Source: an uncultured Nitrospira sp.
Lineage (GTDB): Bacteria > Nitrospirota > Nitrospiria > Nitrospirales > Nitrospiraceae
DNA length: 64,000 bases
Assembly: GCA_902500805.1 (NCBI GenBank)
Contig: CABVSA010000003.1
Span: 27,101-91,100 of the forward strand
Direction: 5' to 3'
The translations under genes were made by a program, and so were the position numbers. Every line of letters starts with the position of its first letter. Within the stretch, counting starts at the first letter, position 1. The notes below the pieces were generated by a model. That model was not told the DNA's origin. It searched no databases and was given only the letters and a program-made list of their open reading frames with translations. Below, piece by piece: positions 28,164 to 36,307 of the stretch.

Positions 28164-28493
28164 TCACCATTCTTTGAAAATGACAAACACCGCGCCGACC
28201 ATCATGCCGAAGCCGACCAGATAGTTCCATTTCAGCGGTTCTTTTAGATACAGGACAGAGAATACACAAAACACGACAAGCGTGATGACTTCCTGGATCG
28301 TCTTCAGTTGAGCCGCCGTAAAGTCATAGTGGCCGATCCGATTGGCCGGCACTTGCAGACAGTACTCAAAAAACGCGATCCCCCAGCTCCCCACGATCGC
28401 CATCCACAAGGGCGAGTCCTTATATTTCAGATGCCCATACCAGGCAAAGGTCATAAAGATGTTCGAGATGGTTAACAAGAGAATGGTCTGCAT
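28164..28493 (-). CDS. DMT-superfamily small membrane protein (DUF486)
   Basis: 109 residues with four transmembrane helices (LLLTISNIFMTFAWYGHLKY; LWMAIVGSWGIAFFEYCLQV; ITLVVFCVFSVLYLKE; YLVGFGMMVGAVFVIF). FFEY-x-LQVPANRIG and FSVLYLKEPLKWNY are hallmarks of the DUF486 subgroup of drug/metabolite-transporter-like proteins, probably functioning as a dimer; substrate unknown. Strong site GGAGG 4 bp before the ATG. It lies 9 bp after the stop of the acyl-carrier-like gene on the same strand, so the two are probably co-transcribed. Confidence 0.88.
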   Translation of the reverse strand: MQTILLLTISNIFMTFAWYGHLKYKDSPLWMAIVGSWGIAFFEYCLQVPANRIGHYDFTAAQLKTIQEVITLVVFCVFSVLYLKEPLKWNYLVGFGMMVGAVFVIFKEW

Positions 28494-28502
28494 GGGCCTC
28501 CT

Positions 28503-28958
28503 TCATGAGGATTGCTCTTTGACAGGATCAGCGATTTTGGCTTCACTTAGCCGCAGGGCTAAATGGTCAACTAGCTGCCCAAAAGTAAGATCTGGCTTCA
28601 GAGCTTCATCGTCTCGAAGCGAAATATTGAACTTCTTCTCCAGTTGAACAATGAATTCCGCACTGGACAGAGAGTCGAAAGTGTCCATCATGAGGTGTTG
28701 TTGAAATTTATCTTCCGGGCTAAGACCGTCAATAGAGACTGGTATATATTGGGCGAGGATTTTTCGTACTTCGGTTGCTAAGATCTCTCTGGACTTACTC
28801 TCACCAAAATAGGCTTTGCCAAATTCCTTGTGTGTAAGTTGTGGCCTAGACAGAAAGTAGCGCGACAACTTCGTTTTCCTCCGGCGAACGAACAAATAAT
28901 AGGCACCAAAGGTCAGGGCGAGAAAAGGAAGTACCGCCCAGGTTCCGACTTCTTTCAT
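28503..28958 (-). CDS. Membrane-anchored acyl-carrier-like protein
   Basis: 151 residues. An N-terminal transmembrane helix (WAVLPFLALTFGAYYLFV, residues 7-24) followed by a basic RRRKTK stop-transfer and a linker, then an acyl-carrier-like four-helix domain: EVRKILAQYIPV, DKFQQHLMMDTFDSLSSAEF with the D-S-L motif whose Ser is the usual 4'-phosphopantetheine site, and LEKKFNISLRDDEAL. Most carrier proteins are soluble and about 80 residues, so a membrane-tethered version is unusual. No acyltransferase, ligase or synthase is adjacent. The 3-bp gap to the uvrA fragment upstream shows it abuts the rearranged uvrA locus. Confidence 0.72.
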   Translation of the reverse strand: MKEVGTWAVLPFLALTFGAYYLFVRRRKTKLSRYFLSRPQLTHKEFGKAYFGESKSREILATEVRKILAQYIPVSIDGLSPEDKFQQHLMMDTFDSLSSAEFIVQLEKKFNISLRDDEALKPDLTFGQLVDHLALRLSEAKIADPVKEQSS

Positions 28959-28960
28959 TC

Positions 28961-29050
28961 TTAGCCCAATCCAGACTCTTTCAACACCTGTCCTGTATAG
29001 GACCGCTTGGCCTTGGCAATCTCTTTGGGCGGGCCTTCGGCCACGATACC
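28961..29050 (-). pseudogene. uvrA: C-terminal fragment of a second, diverged uvrA
   Basis: Reading the minus strand to the TAA at 28961-28963 gives [20 protein letters not shown] then VLKESGLG, against [20 protein letters not shown] then VLREAGF at the end of the intact uvrA (30024). Many differences are synonymous, so this is a diverged homologue rather than a recent copy. Homology stops near 29047-29050; the rest of the gene is absent on this side. Together with the N-terminal fragment at 34268 it brackets the intact uvrA, the GHKL ATPase and the MNT/HEPN pair in the same orientation. Confidence 0.85.
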
Positions 29051-29096
29051 CATCACTGCGACGCTATCCATTGCTATACGAAGCGTGAAGTCAATT

Positions 29097-29480
29097 CTAT
29101 GAGATTTGTTGCTCTGCCCAGCCACGGACAGCCGTGACGACTATCCGGGTGTGTTCGCGATCCAGTGGTTCAGTCGCCATCAAATCATATCGTAGCTCGA
29201 CTGCGAACGGACCCAGGGTGTCGATTCCTTCACGTAACGGTGGGCTTGGAAGATTGTTCTGAATGAGCAGGTCGATCAGAAGCTGCAAATCATGAGTTTT
29301 ACGCTGTTCAATGCGATGCTTGATCAACACCGCCTTGAGGCATTTTTCGACCGCTTGCTGGGCGTGAAAACCAACGACCTCGTCGTCGATTTCCGGATCA
29401 TCCGACAGCTTACGGAACGCTCTGATGTCCCGGTCGGCCAGAGCAAGAAAGCGGCGTGCAAGATCCTCAGGCCGCTTCAT
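29097..29480 (-). CDS. HEPN-domain protein (probable toxin or partner of MNT)
   Basis: 127 residues from the ATG at 29480. HEPN pattern of the pfam05168 type: FLALADRDIRAFRKL, VVGFHAQQAVEKCLKAVLIK, KTHDLQLLIDLL and ELRYDL near the end. HEPN proteins paired with minimal nucleotidyltransferases act as RNase toxins or structural partners; the canonical R-x4-6-H RNase motif is not obvious here, so catalysis is uncertain. The start overlaps the MNT gene by 14 bp and a longer upstream reading (to 29573) would lie inside MNT, so the short start is preferred. Lies between the uvrA fragment and intact uvrA. Confidence 0.88.
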   Translation of the reverse strand: MKRPEDLARRFLALADRDIRAFRKLSDDPEIDDEVVGFHAQQAVEKCLKAVLIKHRIEQRKTHDLQLLIDLLIQNNLPSPPLREGIDTLGPFAVELRYDLMATEPLDREHTRIVVTAVRGWAEQQIS

Positions 29481-29784
29481 AGAGGACTTTGCCGTTTTTA
29501 AGAGCCCAGTACATAGCCGTTCCTGGTAGATGTCCCCACTCAGAAATTTCCCCTTCTGAAACGACAAGCACATCGACGGGAAACCCTATCGATCCAATGG
29601 CTTTTCGCAAACGAACCATCTCTGTACGCTTGGAGATAACCTCTTGTTCGATCACGAGCAAGTCCACATCGGACTCCGACGTGGCCGTCCCATCTGCGAA
29701 GGAACCGAAGAGAATGACCTTCCTCGGGCTAACCGCACCCACGAGCCGTCGAACCGCTGTATCAATAGCTTCTTGAGCAGTCAT
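29467..29784 (-). CDS. Minimal nucleotidyltransferase (MNT-type) paired with HEPN
   Basis: 105 residues of the MNT/pol-beta fold: VILFGSFADGTATSESDVDL carries the G-S-x10-D-x-D catalytic signature near residue 25, and PVDVLVV supplies the third acidic residue. In known MNT-HEPN pairs the nucleotidyltransferase is encoded first and counteracts the HEPN protein, in MntA/HepT by AMPylation. Here the MNT stop overlaps the HEPN start by 14 bp, fitting a toxin-antitoxin arrangement. Preceded by about 240 bp without a gene. Confidence 0.9.
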   Translation of the reverse strand: MTAQEAIDTAVRRLVGAVSPRKVILFGSFADGTATSESDVDLLVIEQEVISKRTEMVRLRKAIGSIGFPVDVLVVSEGEISEWGHLPGTAMYWALKNGKVLYEAA

Positions 29785-29941
29785 CGTGGCTTGTTCCGAG
29801 CGAACGTGGATACTGACAAGTCAATTAGGACACTCGTGTAACACCTGCCGATGGTAGCACTCATAGTCGGCAAAGTCATGCTGAGTGAGGTAATCCCGTT
29901 TCACAAATACAGGCGCCGCTCAACCCCTTGAGCACCTCAGG

Positions 29942-29962
29942 GTCCCGAGCTGAACTCGGGAC
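29942..29962. repeat. Hairpin downstream of uvrA
   Basis: GTCCCGAG-CTGAA-CTCGGGAC, a perfect 8-bp stem with 5-nt loop, about 60 bp past the uvrA stop on the uvrA strand. A T-run is missing after it, so it may be an RNA-stabilising or Rho-assisted 3' end rather than a classical terminator. Confidence 0.4.
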
Positions 29963-30023
29963 AAGCTCGTGGAACCAGTCCACTTCATCACACGGTTGAT
30001 GTCTGACGAATGACCATTGGCGC

Positions 30024-32531
30024 CTAGAACCCAGCCTCCCTTAACACCTGTCCCGTATACGACCGCTTCGACTTGGCAATCTCTTTTGGCGGGCCTTCAG
30101 CCACAATCTCGCCGCCGCGGTCTCCACCTTCTGGTCCAAGATCGATAATCCAATCGGCGTTTTTGATCATGTCCAGATTATGCTCGATCACGAGTACTGT
30201 GTTGCCGGCTTCAACCAATCGATCCAACACATCAAGCAATCGTTGCACATCGGCAAAATGGAGCCCAGTCGTTGGCTCATCGAGGATATACATGGTGCGA
30301 CCGGTAGCGCGCTTCGAGAGCTCTCGCGATAGTTTCACACGTTGCGCTTCGCCACCTGAAAGTGTCGTCGCGGACTGGCCGAGTTTCACATAGTGCAGAC
30401 CGACATCATGAAGGGTCTGCAGCTTCGTTTTGATCAAGGGGATGTGCTCGAAGAACTCCAACGCATCGTCCACCGTCATATTGAGGACATCGGCTATGCT
30501 CTTCCCCTTGTGATGAATCTCCATCGTCTCGCGGTTGTACCGTTGCCCCTTACACACCTCGCAGGTCACATAGACATCGGGCAGGAAGTGCATTTCGATC
30601 TTGATGAGCCCGTCTCCCTGACAAGCTTCGCACCGTCCACCCTTCACATTGAAACTGTAGCGTCCTGGCTTATAGCCACGGACACGTGACTCCGGAAGAT
30701 TGGAATAGAGATCGCGGATGTACCCGAACAGGCCTGTATAGGTTGCGGGATTAGACCGCGGTGTGCGGCCGATCGGTGATTGATCGATATCAATCACTTT
30801 ATCAAGGGCATCGACGCCTCGCAGATCCTTGCACCCATCGATCTTCGGTTTCTTGTGGTAGAGGAGTTGCGAGAGGGAATGAAACAGCACCTCCAGCACA
30901 AGAGTGCTCTTGCCTGACCCAGACACCCCTGTAACACAGGTGAAGAGCCCCAGAGGGATCCGTGCAGTCACATTTTTCAGATTGTGCTTCTCGGCCCCGA
31001 TCACCGAAAGCGTTCCTCTCGGTTTCCGCTGCCGCTGCGGTACCGAGACGGTCTGGATTCCACGCAGGTATTGGCCCGTGAGCGAATTTGGGTCGGCCAT
31101 GATCTGTTGTGGTGTCCCTTGCGCGATCACATACCCGCCCTGCGACCCTGCACCAGGCCCCATGTCGAGTAGATGATCGGCTGCCTGCATCGTCTCAGCA
31201 TCATGCTCGACCACGACGACCGTATTGCCGAGATCTCTCAGCCTGAGCAACGTTTGCAATAACCGGCGATTATCCCGCTGATGCAGCCCGATCGACGGCT
31301 CATCCAGGATGTACAGCACCCCGACTAATCCGGACCCAATTTGCGTGGCCAATCGGATGCGCTGCCCCTCGCCGCCAGACAACGTTGTCGCCGCCCGATC
31401 GAGCGTCAGATAGTCCAACCCCACGTTGACGAGAAACCCTAACCGTTCACGGATTTCTTTGAGAATCCGATGCGCAATGACTAACTCACGATCGGTAAAC
31501 TTGAGGGACAGAAAGAAATCAGCCGCCGCACGAACGGAGAGCTTGGTCACCTCGGCAATCGATTTCTTGGCGAGCTTGATGGACAAGCTTTCCGGTCTCA
31601 ATCTTGCGCCGTGGCAAGTCTCGCACGGCTCAAGTAGCGTGAAGTCCTCCTCCTCTTCGTTTCCAGGGGAAACGGCATAGCCGATTCCGTCACAGGCCGG
31701 ACAAGCGCCATGCGGACTATTGAAGGAAAAGACGCGAGGCGTGACCTCCGGATAACTCACCCCGCACTTGATGCAGGCCAACCGGTCGCTATAGAGCCTT
31801 GTTCGACCATCCTCCGTCAACACACCAACTAATCCCCCGGTCAACTTCACCGAGGTTTCCACCGAATCCGCCAATCGGCGCATGAGTGCATCGCCGGGTT
31901 TCATGATCAGCCGATCGACGATGATCTCAATCGTGTGCTTCTTCTGTTTATCGAGTGTGAGATCCTCGCCAAGATCCACGATCTTTTCATCGATCCTGGC
32001 GCGCACATATCCCGCCTTGCGCATCTCCAGCAATTCTTTCCGATACTCACCCTTCCGCCCTCGGACGATCGGCGCCAGGATCTGGAATTTCATCCCTTCC
32101 GGCTGCGCGGCAATGGCATCGACCATTTGCTGGACAGTTTGCGCCGTGATTTCCTCACCACATTGAAAGCAGTAGGGCCGCCCCACACGGGCGAAAAGGA
32201 GACGGAGGTAATCATAGATCTCTGTGACCGTACCGACGGTGGAACGGGGGTTATGACTCGTGCTTTTTTGCTCGATGGAGATAGCTGGAGACAAGCCTTC
32301 GATCGAATCGACGTCCGGCTTCCCCATCTGTTCGAGAAACTGTCGGGCATAGGCGGAGAGCGATTCAACATAGCGCCGTTGGCCTTCGGCATAAATGGTA
32401 TCGAAGGCAAGCGAAGACTTCCCCGACCCGCTCAAGCCGGTGATGACCACCAGCTTGTCCCGTGGAATCTCGACGTCGATGTTCTTGAGGTTATGCTCCC
32501 GCGCGCCCTTGATGATGATGGAGTTACCCAT
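30024..32531 (-). CDS. uvrA: Excinuclease ABC subunit A, shortened
   Basis: ATPase that detects DNA damage and loads UvrB. 835 residues, about 100 shorter than standard UvrA (about 940). Present: Walker [13 protein letters not shown], signature and UvrB-binding region ([17 protein letters not shown]), first zinc CxxC pair ([18 protein letters not shown] then CPACDGIG), [12 protein letters not shown], Walker [13 protein letters not shown], second Walker [14 protein letters not shown], second zinc site (CEACQGDG ... [10 protein letters not shown]), [15 protein letters not shown] and [11 protein letters not shown]. Missing: the segment that normally separates CPxCDGxG from the CxxCxGxRLR motif; here only about 20 residues ([10 protein letters not shown]) link them to [10 protein letters not shown]. 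Downstream of the GHKL gene on the same strand. Start at MGNSIIIKG, with AGGAAAAA upstream. Confidence 0.95.
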   Translation of the reverse strand: MGNSIIIKGAREHNLKNIDVEIPRDKLVVITGLSGSGKSSLAFDTIYAEGQRRYVESLSAYARQFLEQMGKPDVDSIEGLSPAISIEQKSTSHNPRSTVGTVTEIYDYLRLLFARVGRPYCFQCGEEITAQTVQQMVDAIAAQPEGMKFQILAPIVRGRKGEYRKELLEMRKAGYVRARIDEKIVDLGEDLTLDKQKKHTIEIIVDRLIMKPGDALMRRLADSVETSVKLTGGLVGVLTEDGRTRLYSDRLACIKCGVSYPEVTPRVFSFNSPHGACPACDGIGYAVSPGNEEEEDFTLLEPCETCHGARLRPESLSIKLAKKSIAEVTKLSVRAAADFFLSLKFTDRELVIAHRILKEIRERLGFLVNVGLDYLTLDRAATTLSGGEGQRIRLATQIGSGLVGVLYILDEPSIGLHQRDNRRLLQTLLRLRDLGNTVVVVEHDAETMQAADHLLDMGPGAGSQGGYVIAQGTPQQIMADPNSLTGQYLRGIQTVSVPQRQRKPRGTLSVIGAEKHNLKNVTARIPLGLFTCVTGVSGSGKSTLVLEVLFHSLSQLLYHKKPKIDGCKDLRGVDALDKVIDIDQSPIGRTPRSNPATYTGLFGYIRDLYSNLPESRVRGYKPGRYSFNVKGGRCEACQGDGLIKIEMHFLPDVYVTCEVCKGQRYNRETMEIHHKGKSIADVLNMTVDDALEFFEHIPLIKTKLQTLHDVGLHYVKLGQSATTLSGGEAQRVKLSRELSKRATGRTMYILDEPTTGLHFADVQRLLDVLDRLVEAGNTVLVIEHNLDMIKNADWIIDLGPEGGDRGGEIVAEGPPKEIAKSKRSYTGQVLREAGF

Positions 32532-32616
32532 GCCGTTTTTCCTACTCGCCTCTCTCAACCCTCAGTCCCCAGCCCTCAGTACACAGCACTGACTCAGCGG
32601 CGCGGGATTATAGCAC
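32497..32616. repeat. 120-bp direct repeat, copy A (uvrA start and upstream region)
   Basis: Identical over 120 bp to 34335-34454. It covers the first 11 codons of uvrA, its start and about 85 bp of upstream sequence with CCTCAGTCCCCAGCCCTCAG words. Beyond the repeat on the coding side the two copies diverge at once (GAG/GAA, CAT/CAC, AAC/AAT, CTC/CTG in consecutive codons), so the edge is a recombination or conversion boundary. Confidence 0.9.
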
Positions 32617-32635
32617 GTGATAGATCGGATTGAGG

Positions 32636-34231
32636 TTAGAGGCGCTTACGGGACTTGCGGCGAGTTCCGTCGAGGGCTTCACCCCAACGGACCAGAAAAG
32701 CCGTGACAAATTCATGCGCTTCTGCCGGCGGCACGGCCAGACGAGCCAGTGCCAACGCGACCGCCAGCGCGATGTGGTACCCCTCCGAACGAGACGCCAC
32801 GGCACGGCGATACGCGGGATGCGCGTCATTGATGACAACAGTGGACTCGACGAGACGGCCAAGATCCGGATCTCCTTCCTGGGACTCGAACCGAATGGTG
32901 AGCCCGTAACGACCCGGTCGAGACCGTGCTTTGACACCAGGCACGACCGCGACACCAGGCAATGATTCCGGCTCCCGTTGTGCTTCGCTTTGCGTGCCGT
33001 CCCCCAGTGGCTGGATCATGCTTGGTTCCTGTGGCGTTGTCGGAGCGACACCGGCCTCTTCAGAACTCTCTATACCACCCATCAGTGAGGCAGCAAGCAT
33101 CTCCTGCCCGCTCTCTGCTGCCTCCGTTCGGCCGATCGGCAACCGCTTCTGGCCTCCTGCCCGCTGTTCGACCAAGGACGCCAGCAGGGGAAACTCGTCG
33201 GCCAGGTCCACCAAGACGGTTTCCAAATCACGCTCAAGCGGCCGCATGGTCCGCCGGCTAGCCTTGTCCTCCGACTCGCGAGCATCTCCCCACTGAGCCA
33301 ACTGTTGCGAAACCGCCTCTTGAATCGCTTTGCGATACCCAAGGTACAGCGCGCCTCTGGTGCCGACACGAACAAAATCACCTTTGTTCAGCGTCAGTGC
33401 CGCAGCCAATGCCGGAGCTTCGATCATCCCAGCTATTCTATCCGGTGCAGCCGGCATAATTCCCAGCCAATCCCATCCATGCTTGATGACTTTACCGAAG
33501 GTGCTGATCGCCAGACCTCGCTGATCTTCAGGAAACGGAGACCCGCTTCGCACCAGATAGCCGATGGCGACCGGTTTCCGTTTTCGCGCAAGGCAGACCG
33601 CAAGCTTCGAGACGTCCACGCCACAGGCTGACTGACGCTCCAACACCCGCCCGTTGACCTCAAATCGAAAGCCCTTTGGGTAATAGGCGGCAAGCACCTC
33701 ATCAAACTCCGGCTGGAGCAACGGTTGATACTGTCTGCGCAACACCCCCTCAATAAATCCTTCGTCTAGCAGAGGCGAGAGCGCATTCTGCAGCTTCAAT
33801 TGCACGGCGGTGCCATGATCAACCACCAACCCAAGCGGAGGAATCCATTTCCACGGCGCCTTGTGCCGCCCGGCGAGGTGCCAGCGGCTTGCCACATGTT
33901 CCTTACCCCGCCTCGTTTCCGTGACGACATCTTCACAAACGAGCAGACCAAGTTTGATTCCGACTCCGGCGAACCCGATGCCCTGGCCTCGCGTCTTCGT
34001 GCTGGCAGCCAGATCGTGATACCGCACCAGATCCCGCCGTCTCATACCCGACCCGTCATCGACGATAGTGAGCGTCAATGCCACGGGATCCGCCAGAAGC
34101 CTCAGACCAGTCGCGCCGGAATCGAGCGAATTCGCCACCACTTCGGTTAAAATCGTTTCTTCCAGCGCGCCAGGATAGGCATCGCGCAGGTCTTCAAGCA
34201 GATGCTGCAAATCAACGCGCGTTTCGCCCAT
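32636..34231 (-). CDS. GHKL ATPase (HSP90/MutL/MORC-like) of unknown function
   Basis: 531 residues. N-terminal GHKL ATP-binding motifs: ETILTEVVANSLDSGA (N box with Glu and Asn), IVDDGSGM (DxGxG), GQGIGFAGVGIKLGLLV (G2 region) and VDHGTAVQL. A second alpha/beta region follows (about 170-330), a variable acidic/Ser-rich linker (about 370-430), then a C-terminal RYGLTIRFESQEGD and a helical tail (YHIALAVALALARLAVPPAE), a layout reminiscent of stand-alone GHKL proteins in MORC-like and defence contexts. It is not MutL: the MutL C-terminal domain is absent. Lies between the uvrA N-terminal fragment and intact uvrA, probably transcribed from the duplicated uvrA leader. Confidence 0.8.
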   Translation of the reverse strand: MGETRVDLQHLLEDLRDAYPGALEETILTEVVANSLDSGATGLRLLADPVALTLTIVDDGSGMRRRDLVRYHDLAASTKTRGQGIGFAGVGIKLGLLVCEDVVTETRRGKEHVASRWHLAGRHKAPWKWIPPLGLVVDHGTAVQLKLQNALSPLLDEGFIEGVLRRQYQPLLQPEFDEVLAAYYPKGFRFEVNGRVLERQSACGVDVSKLAVCLARKRKPVAIGYLVRSGSPFPEDQRGLAISTFGKVIKHGWDWLGIMPAAPDRIAGMIEAPALAAALTLNKGDFVRVGTRGALYLGYRKAIQEAVSQQLAQWGDARESEDKASRRTMRPLERDLETVLVDLADEFPLLASLVEQRAGGQKRLPIGRTEAAESGQEMLAASLMGGIESSEEAGVAPTTPQEPSMIQPLGDGTQSEAQREPESLPGVAVVPGVKARSRPGRYGLTIRFESQEGDPDLGRLVESTVVINDAHPAYRRAVASRSEGYHIALAVALALARLAVPPAEAHEFVTAFLVRWGEALDGTRRKSRKRL

Positions 34232-34267
34232 AACGTCCCCTGCCGACAGCGAACGGCGACAGTCCTT

Positions 34268-34369
34268 TCATGCCCCGCCGATCATCACCAGCTTGTCCCG
34301 TGGAATCTCTAGGTCGATGTTCTTCAGATTGTGTTCCCGCGCGCCCTTGATGATGATGGAGTTACCCAT
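34268..34369 (-). pseudogene. uvrA: N-terminal fragment of a second, diverged uvrA (33 codons)
   Basis: ATG at 34369 opens [19 protein letters not shown] then [14 protein letters not shown] and a TGA at 34268-34270. Residues 1-30 match the intact UvrA start with two substitutions (V20L, V29M) and several synonymous changes; homology ends just before the Walker A loop. Its leader is identical to that of the intact gene. It is still an open 33-codon frame and may act as a translated leader for the GHKL gene that begins 36 bp further on. Confidence 0.88.
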
Positions 34370-34454
34370 GCCGTTTTTCCTACTCGCCTCTCTCAACCCT
34401 CAGTCCCCAGCCCTCAGTACACAGCACTGACTCAGCGGCGCGGGATTATAGCAC
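34335..34454. repeat. 120-bp direct repeat, copy B (leader of the uvrA fragment)
   Basis: Perfect copy of 32497-32616. It places the uvrA promoter region and first 11 codons ahead of the fragment and the GHKL ATPase gene, so the GHKL gene may share uvrA-type expression. Confidence 0.9.
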
Positions 34455-34530
34455 CTCTGTTTGGTTCGGTGCCGCTCCGCTTGACTCGACTGGCACGACC
34501 CACTTCAGTTTTGTGGATTTTCACCGATAC

Positions 34531-35370
34531 ATGAAGGCCGGTCCAATCTCCCCCACGCACCAGTACCCTCTGGACACCATGCTTGACGCGTTAGGTCTCT
34601 TCAAACGGAATATCAATCAGCTGTTTGGAATCTGCGTCGATATCATGAATACCGGACGCTCGCTCCAGTTGCTGTCGTCATCCATGCAGATTCTTGCCAT
34701 TAATGGCGTCGCCCAAGCCGCGAAAGTCGGAGGCGGCAAAGGCCGCCCCATCTTGGCGCTTGTTGAGATTCTCAATCACACGCCTAGGGAGATTAAGCCC
34801 GAGGTGGAAGCCATCGAACAGGTCTGCGCTGAACTCGCTCGGCTCACCGCCCACAGCTCGAATATCGTGTGGCGATACTACCAGCTGATCGCCGGTGTGC
34901 TGGCGGCAATGCCTCAGGACCGCCAGTCGTCTTGTCTTGCGGACAGGCACCTGTCTTCTCATCTGCGCTTCACAACCCCAGAAGACATCACCCGGTTGAT
35001 GATGGATCCATCGTTCCAGTTGGGTGAGCCGCTGGAACGGGACAACCGAAGTTCCATCGCGGCGATCTGCCAGGCCAACCTGACCGAACTGCATGCACGA
35101 CTGAGCGAAGCCTTACGCTGTCTCAATGAAACACGCCGTGCGTTGCACGGCCTGAAGATGATCGGCCTCACCGCCCGCTATCTGGCCTTCTGCATCGCCT
35201 CCGAAGCTGCTGCACTGGGAGAGGCCGGCATGAACTTCACGACACTCGCGGCAGAGATCGGTCATGTGGTGGACGAACTGGACGCCAGAATGCGTGCCAT
35301 GAAGAGCTCGATCGACAGTGGGCAGAGTTTGGTGGAATTGCTGCTGAAAGGGAATAGTGATGCAAAGTAA
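34531..35370 (+). CDS. MCP-signalling-like coiled-coil protein
   Basis: About 279 residues, almost all helical with heptad-like spacing and no membrane span. Segments such as SLQLLSSSMQILAINGVAQAAKVGG and GLTARYLAFCIASEAAALGEAG resemble the hairpin region of chemoreceptor signalling domains (the 'NAAIEAARAG'-type tip), but the match is weak and the usual methylation segments are not clear. Start uncertain: ATG 34531 or GTG 34513, neither with a good ribosome site. The stop overlaps the following diiron-protein gene by 11 bp, suggesting a two-protein oxygen/redox sensing unit. Confidence 0.6.
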   Translation: MKAGPISPTHQYPLDTMLDALGLFKRNINQLFGICVDIMNTGRSLQLLSSSMQILAINGVAQAAKVGGGKGRPILALVEILNHTPREIKPEVEAIEQVCAELARLTAHSSNIVWRYYQLIAGVLAAMPQDRQSSCLADRHLSSHLRFTTPEDITRLMMDPSFQLGEPLERDNRSSIAAICQANLTELHARLSEALRCLNETRRALHGLKMIGLTARYLAFCIASEAAALGEAGMNFTTLAAEIGHVVDELDARMRAMKSSIDSGQSLVELLLKGNSDAK

Positions 35371-36139
35371 AACGCTCTTCAATGAACACGGTCATCAATG
35401 GATCGTGATCGGTCGCGACCCTCATAAGGACGCTCACGTCATCGATACGAATGAGTACGTCATCATCAGTCGCGGGCAAGCCATGTTACTGGATCCCGGT
35501 GGCATCCAAATATTTCCCCAAGTCCTCGCCGAACTGGCCAAATATGTGCGCGTCCAGGATATCCGCGTCATCTTCGCCAGCCATCAAGACCCGGATATTT
35601 CGTCGTCGCTTGCCATGTGGCTCGATCTCAACCCGGGCATCAAGACCTACTGTTCGTGGCTCTGGACCGGCTTTATCAGTCATTTCAGCACCGGCACCGC
35701 CATTGAACTCAACGCGATTCCCGACGAGGGTATGCGCATCAAAATCGGTGATCTTGGTGTGGAAGTCGAAGCCGTCCCCGCCCATTACTGCCACTCCTCA
35801 GGAAACTTTTCGCTCTACGACCCTCTCGCCGGCATCTTATTTTCCGGCGACATCGGATCCGCCTTGGTCCCCAGTCATGAAGCCGGCTTAATCGTGACGG
35901 ACTTCGATCAACATATCCAATATATGAGAGGATTCCATCTCAGATGGATGCCTTCGACCACCGCCTTACGGAGCTGGACTCAGCGGATTCGCACACTGAA
36001 GCCCAGGATGATTTGCCCACAACACGGCTCTGTCTTTCAGGGCGAGATGGTCACCAGATTGCTCGACTGGCTCGATAGTCTTGAAGTGGGCCAGTGGACA
36101 GGCTCAACCCCGACGCACGATATTCCGAAGGCAGCGTAA
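35360..36139 (+). CDS. ODP-type diiron oxygen-binding protein (metallo-beta-lactamase fold)
   Basis: 259 residues of the flavodiiron-like MBL fold without a flavodoxin domain. Metal ligands: FASHQDPDISSS replaces the H-x-E/Q-x-D-H motif, AHYCHSSGNF supplies the next His, FSGDIGSAL the bridging Asp and CPQHGSVF the last His. This is the pattern of ODP sensor proteins, which bind O2 at a diiron site and in spirochaetes signal through the chemotaxis kinase. GGGA-type site 6-7 bp before ATG 35360. Overlap with the MCP-like gene upstream supports a joint sensing role. An MBL hydrolase is the alternative. Confidence 0.8.
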   Translation: MQSKTLFNEHGHQWIVIGRDPHKDAHVIDTNEYVIISRGQAMLLDPGGIQIFPQVLAELAKYVRVQDIRVIFASHQDPDISSSLAMWLDLNPGIKTYCSWLWTGFISHFSTGTAIELNAIPDEGMRIKIGDLGVEVEAVPAHYCHSSGNFSLYDPLAGILFSGDIGSALVPSHEAGLIVTDFDQHIQYMRGFHLRWMPSTTALRSWTQRIRTLKPRMICPQHGSVFQGEMVTRLLDWLDSLEVGQWTGSTPTHDIPKAA

Positions 36140-36307
36140 AACCTGCTCAGCTCACACAACTTCTCCCGGCACCCCAGGGACAGTCAGGAACCAACACGTT
36201 TGACGCAGCACAATGAGTGTTCGGGTCCCCCCTGCTGCCATCTCACCTTGACAAAGCTTAAAACCGGGTGCTACCACCGTCATATGGTGGGAACCGAGCG
36301 TCATTCT

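Noticed and set aside
30024..32531. Short UvrA caused by a frameshift or sequencing error
   Set aside because: The frame is continuous, motifs on both sides are intact and the missing segment is not found in another frame nearby.
32636..34231. GHKL protein as MutL or GyrB
   Set aside because: It lacks the MutL C-terminal dimerisation/endonuclease region and the gyrase toprim; only the ATPase core is shared.
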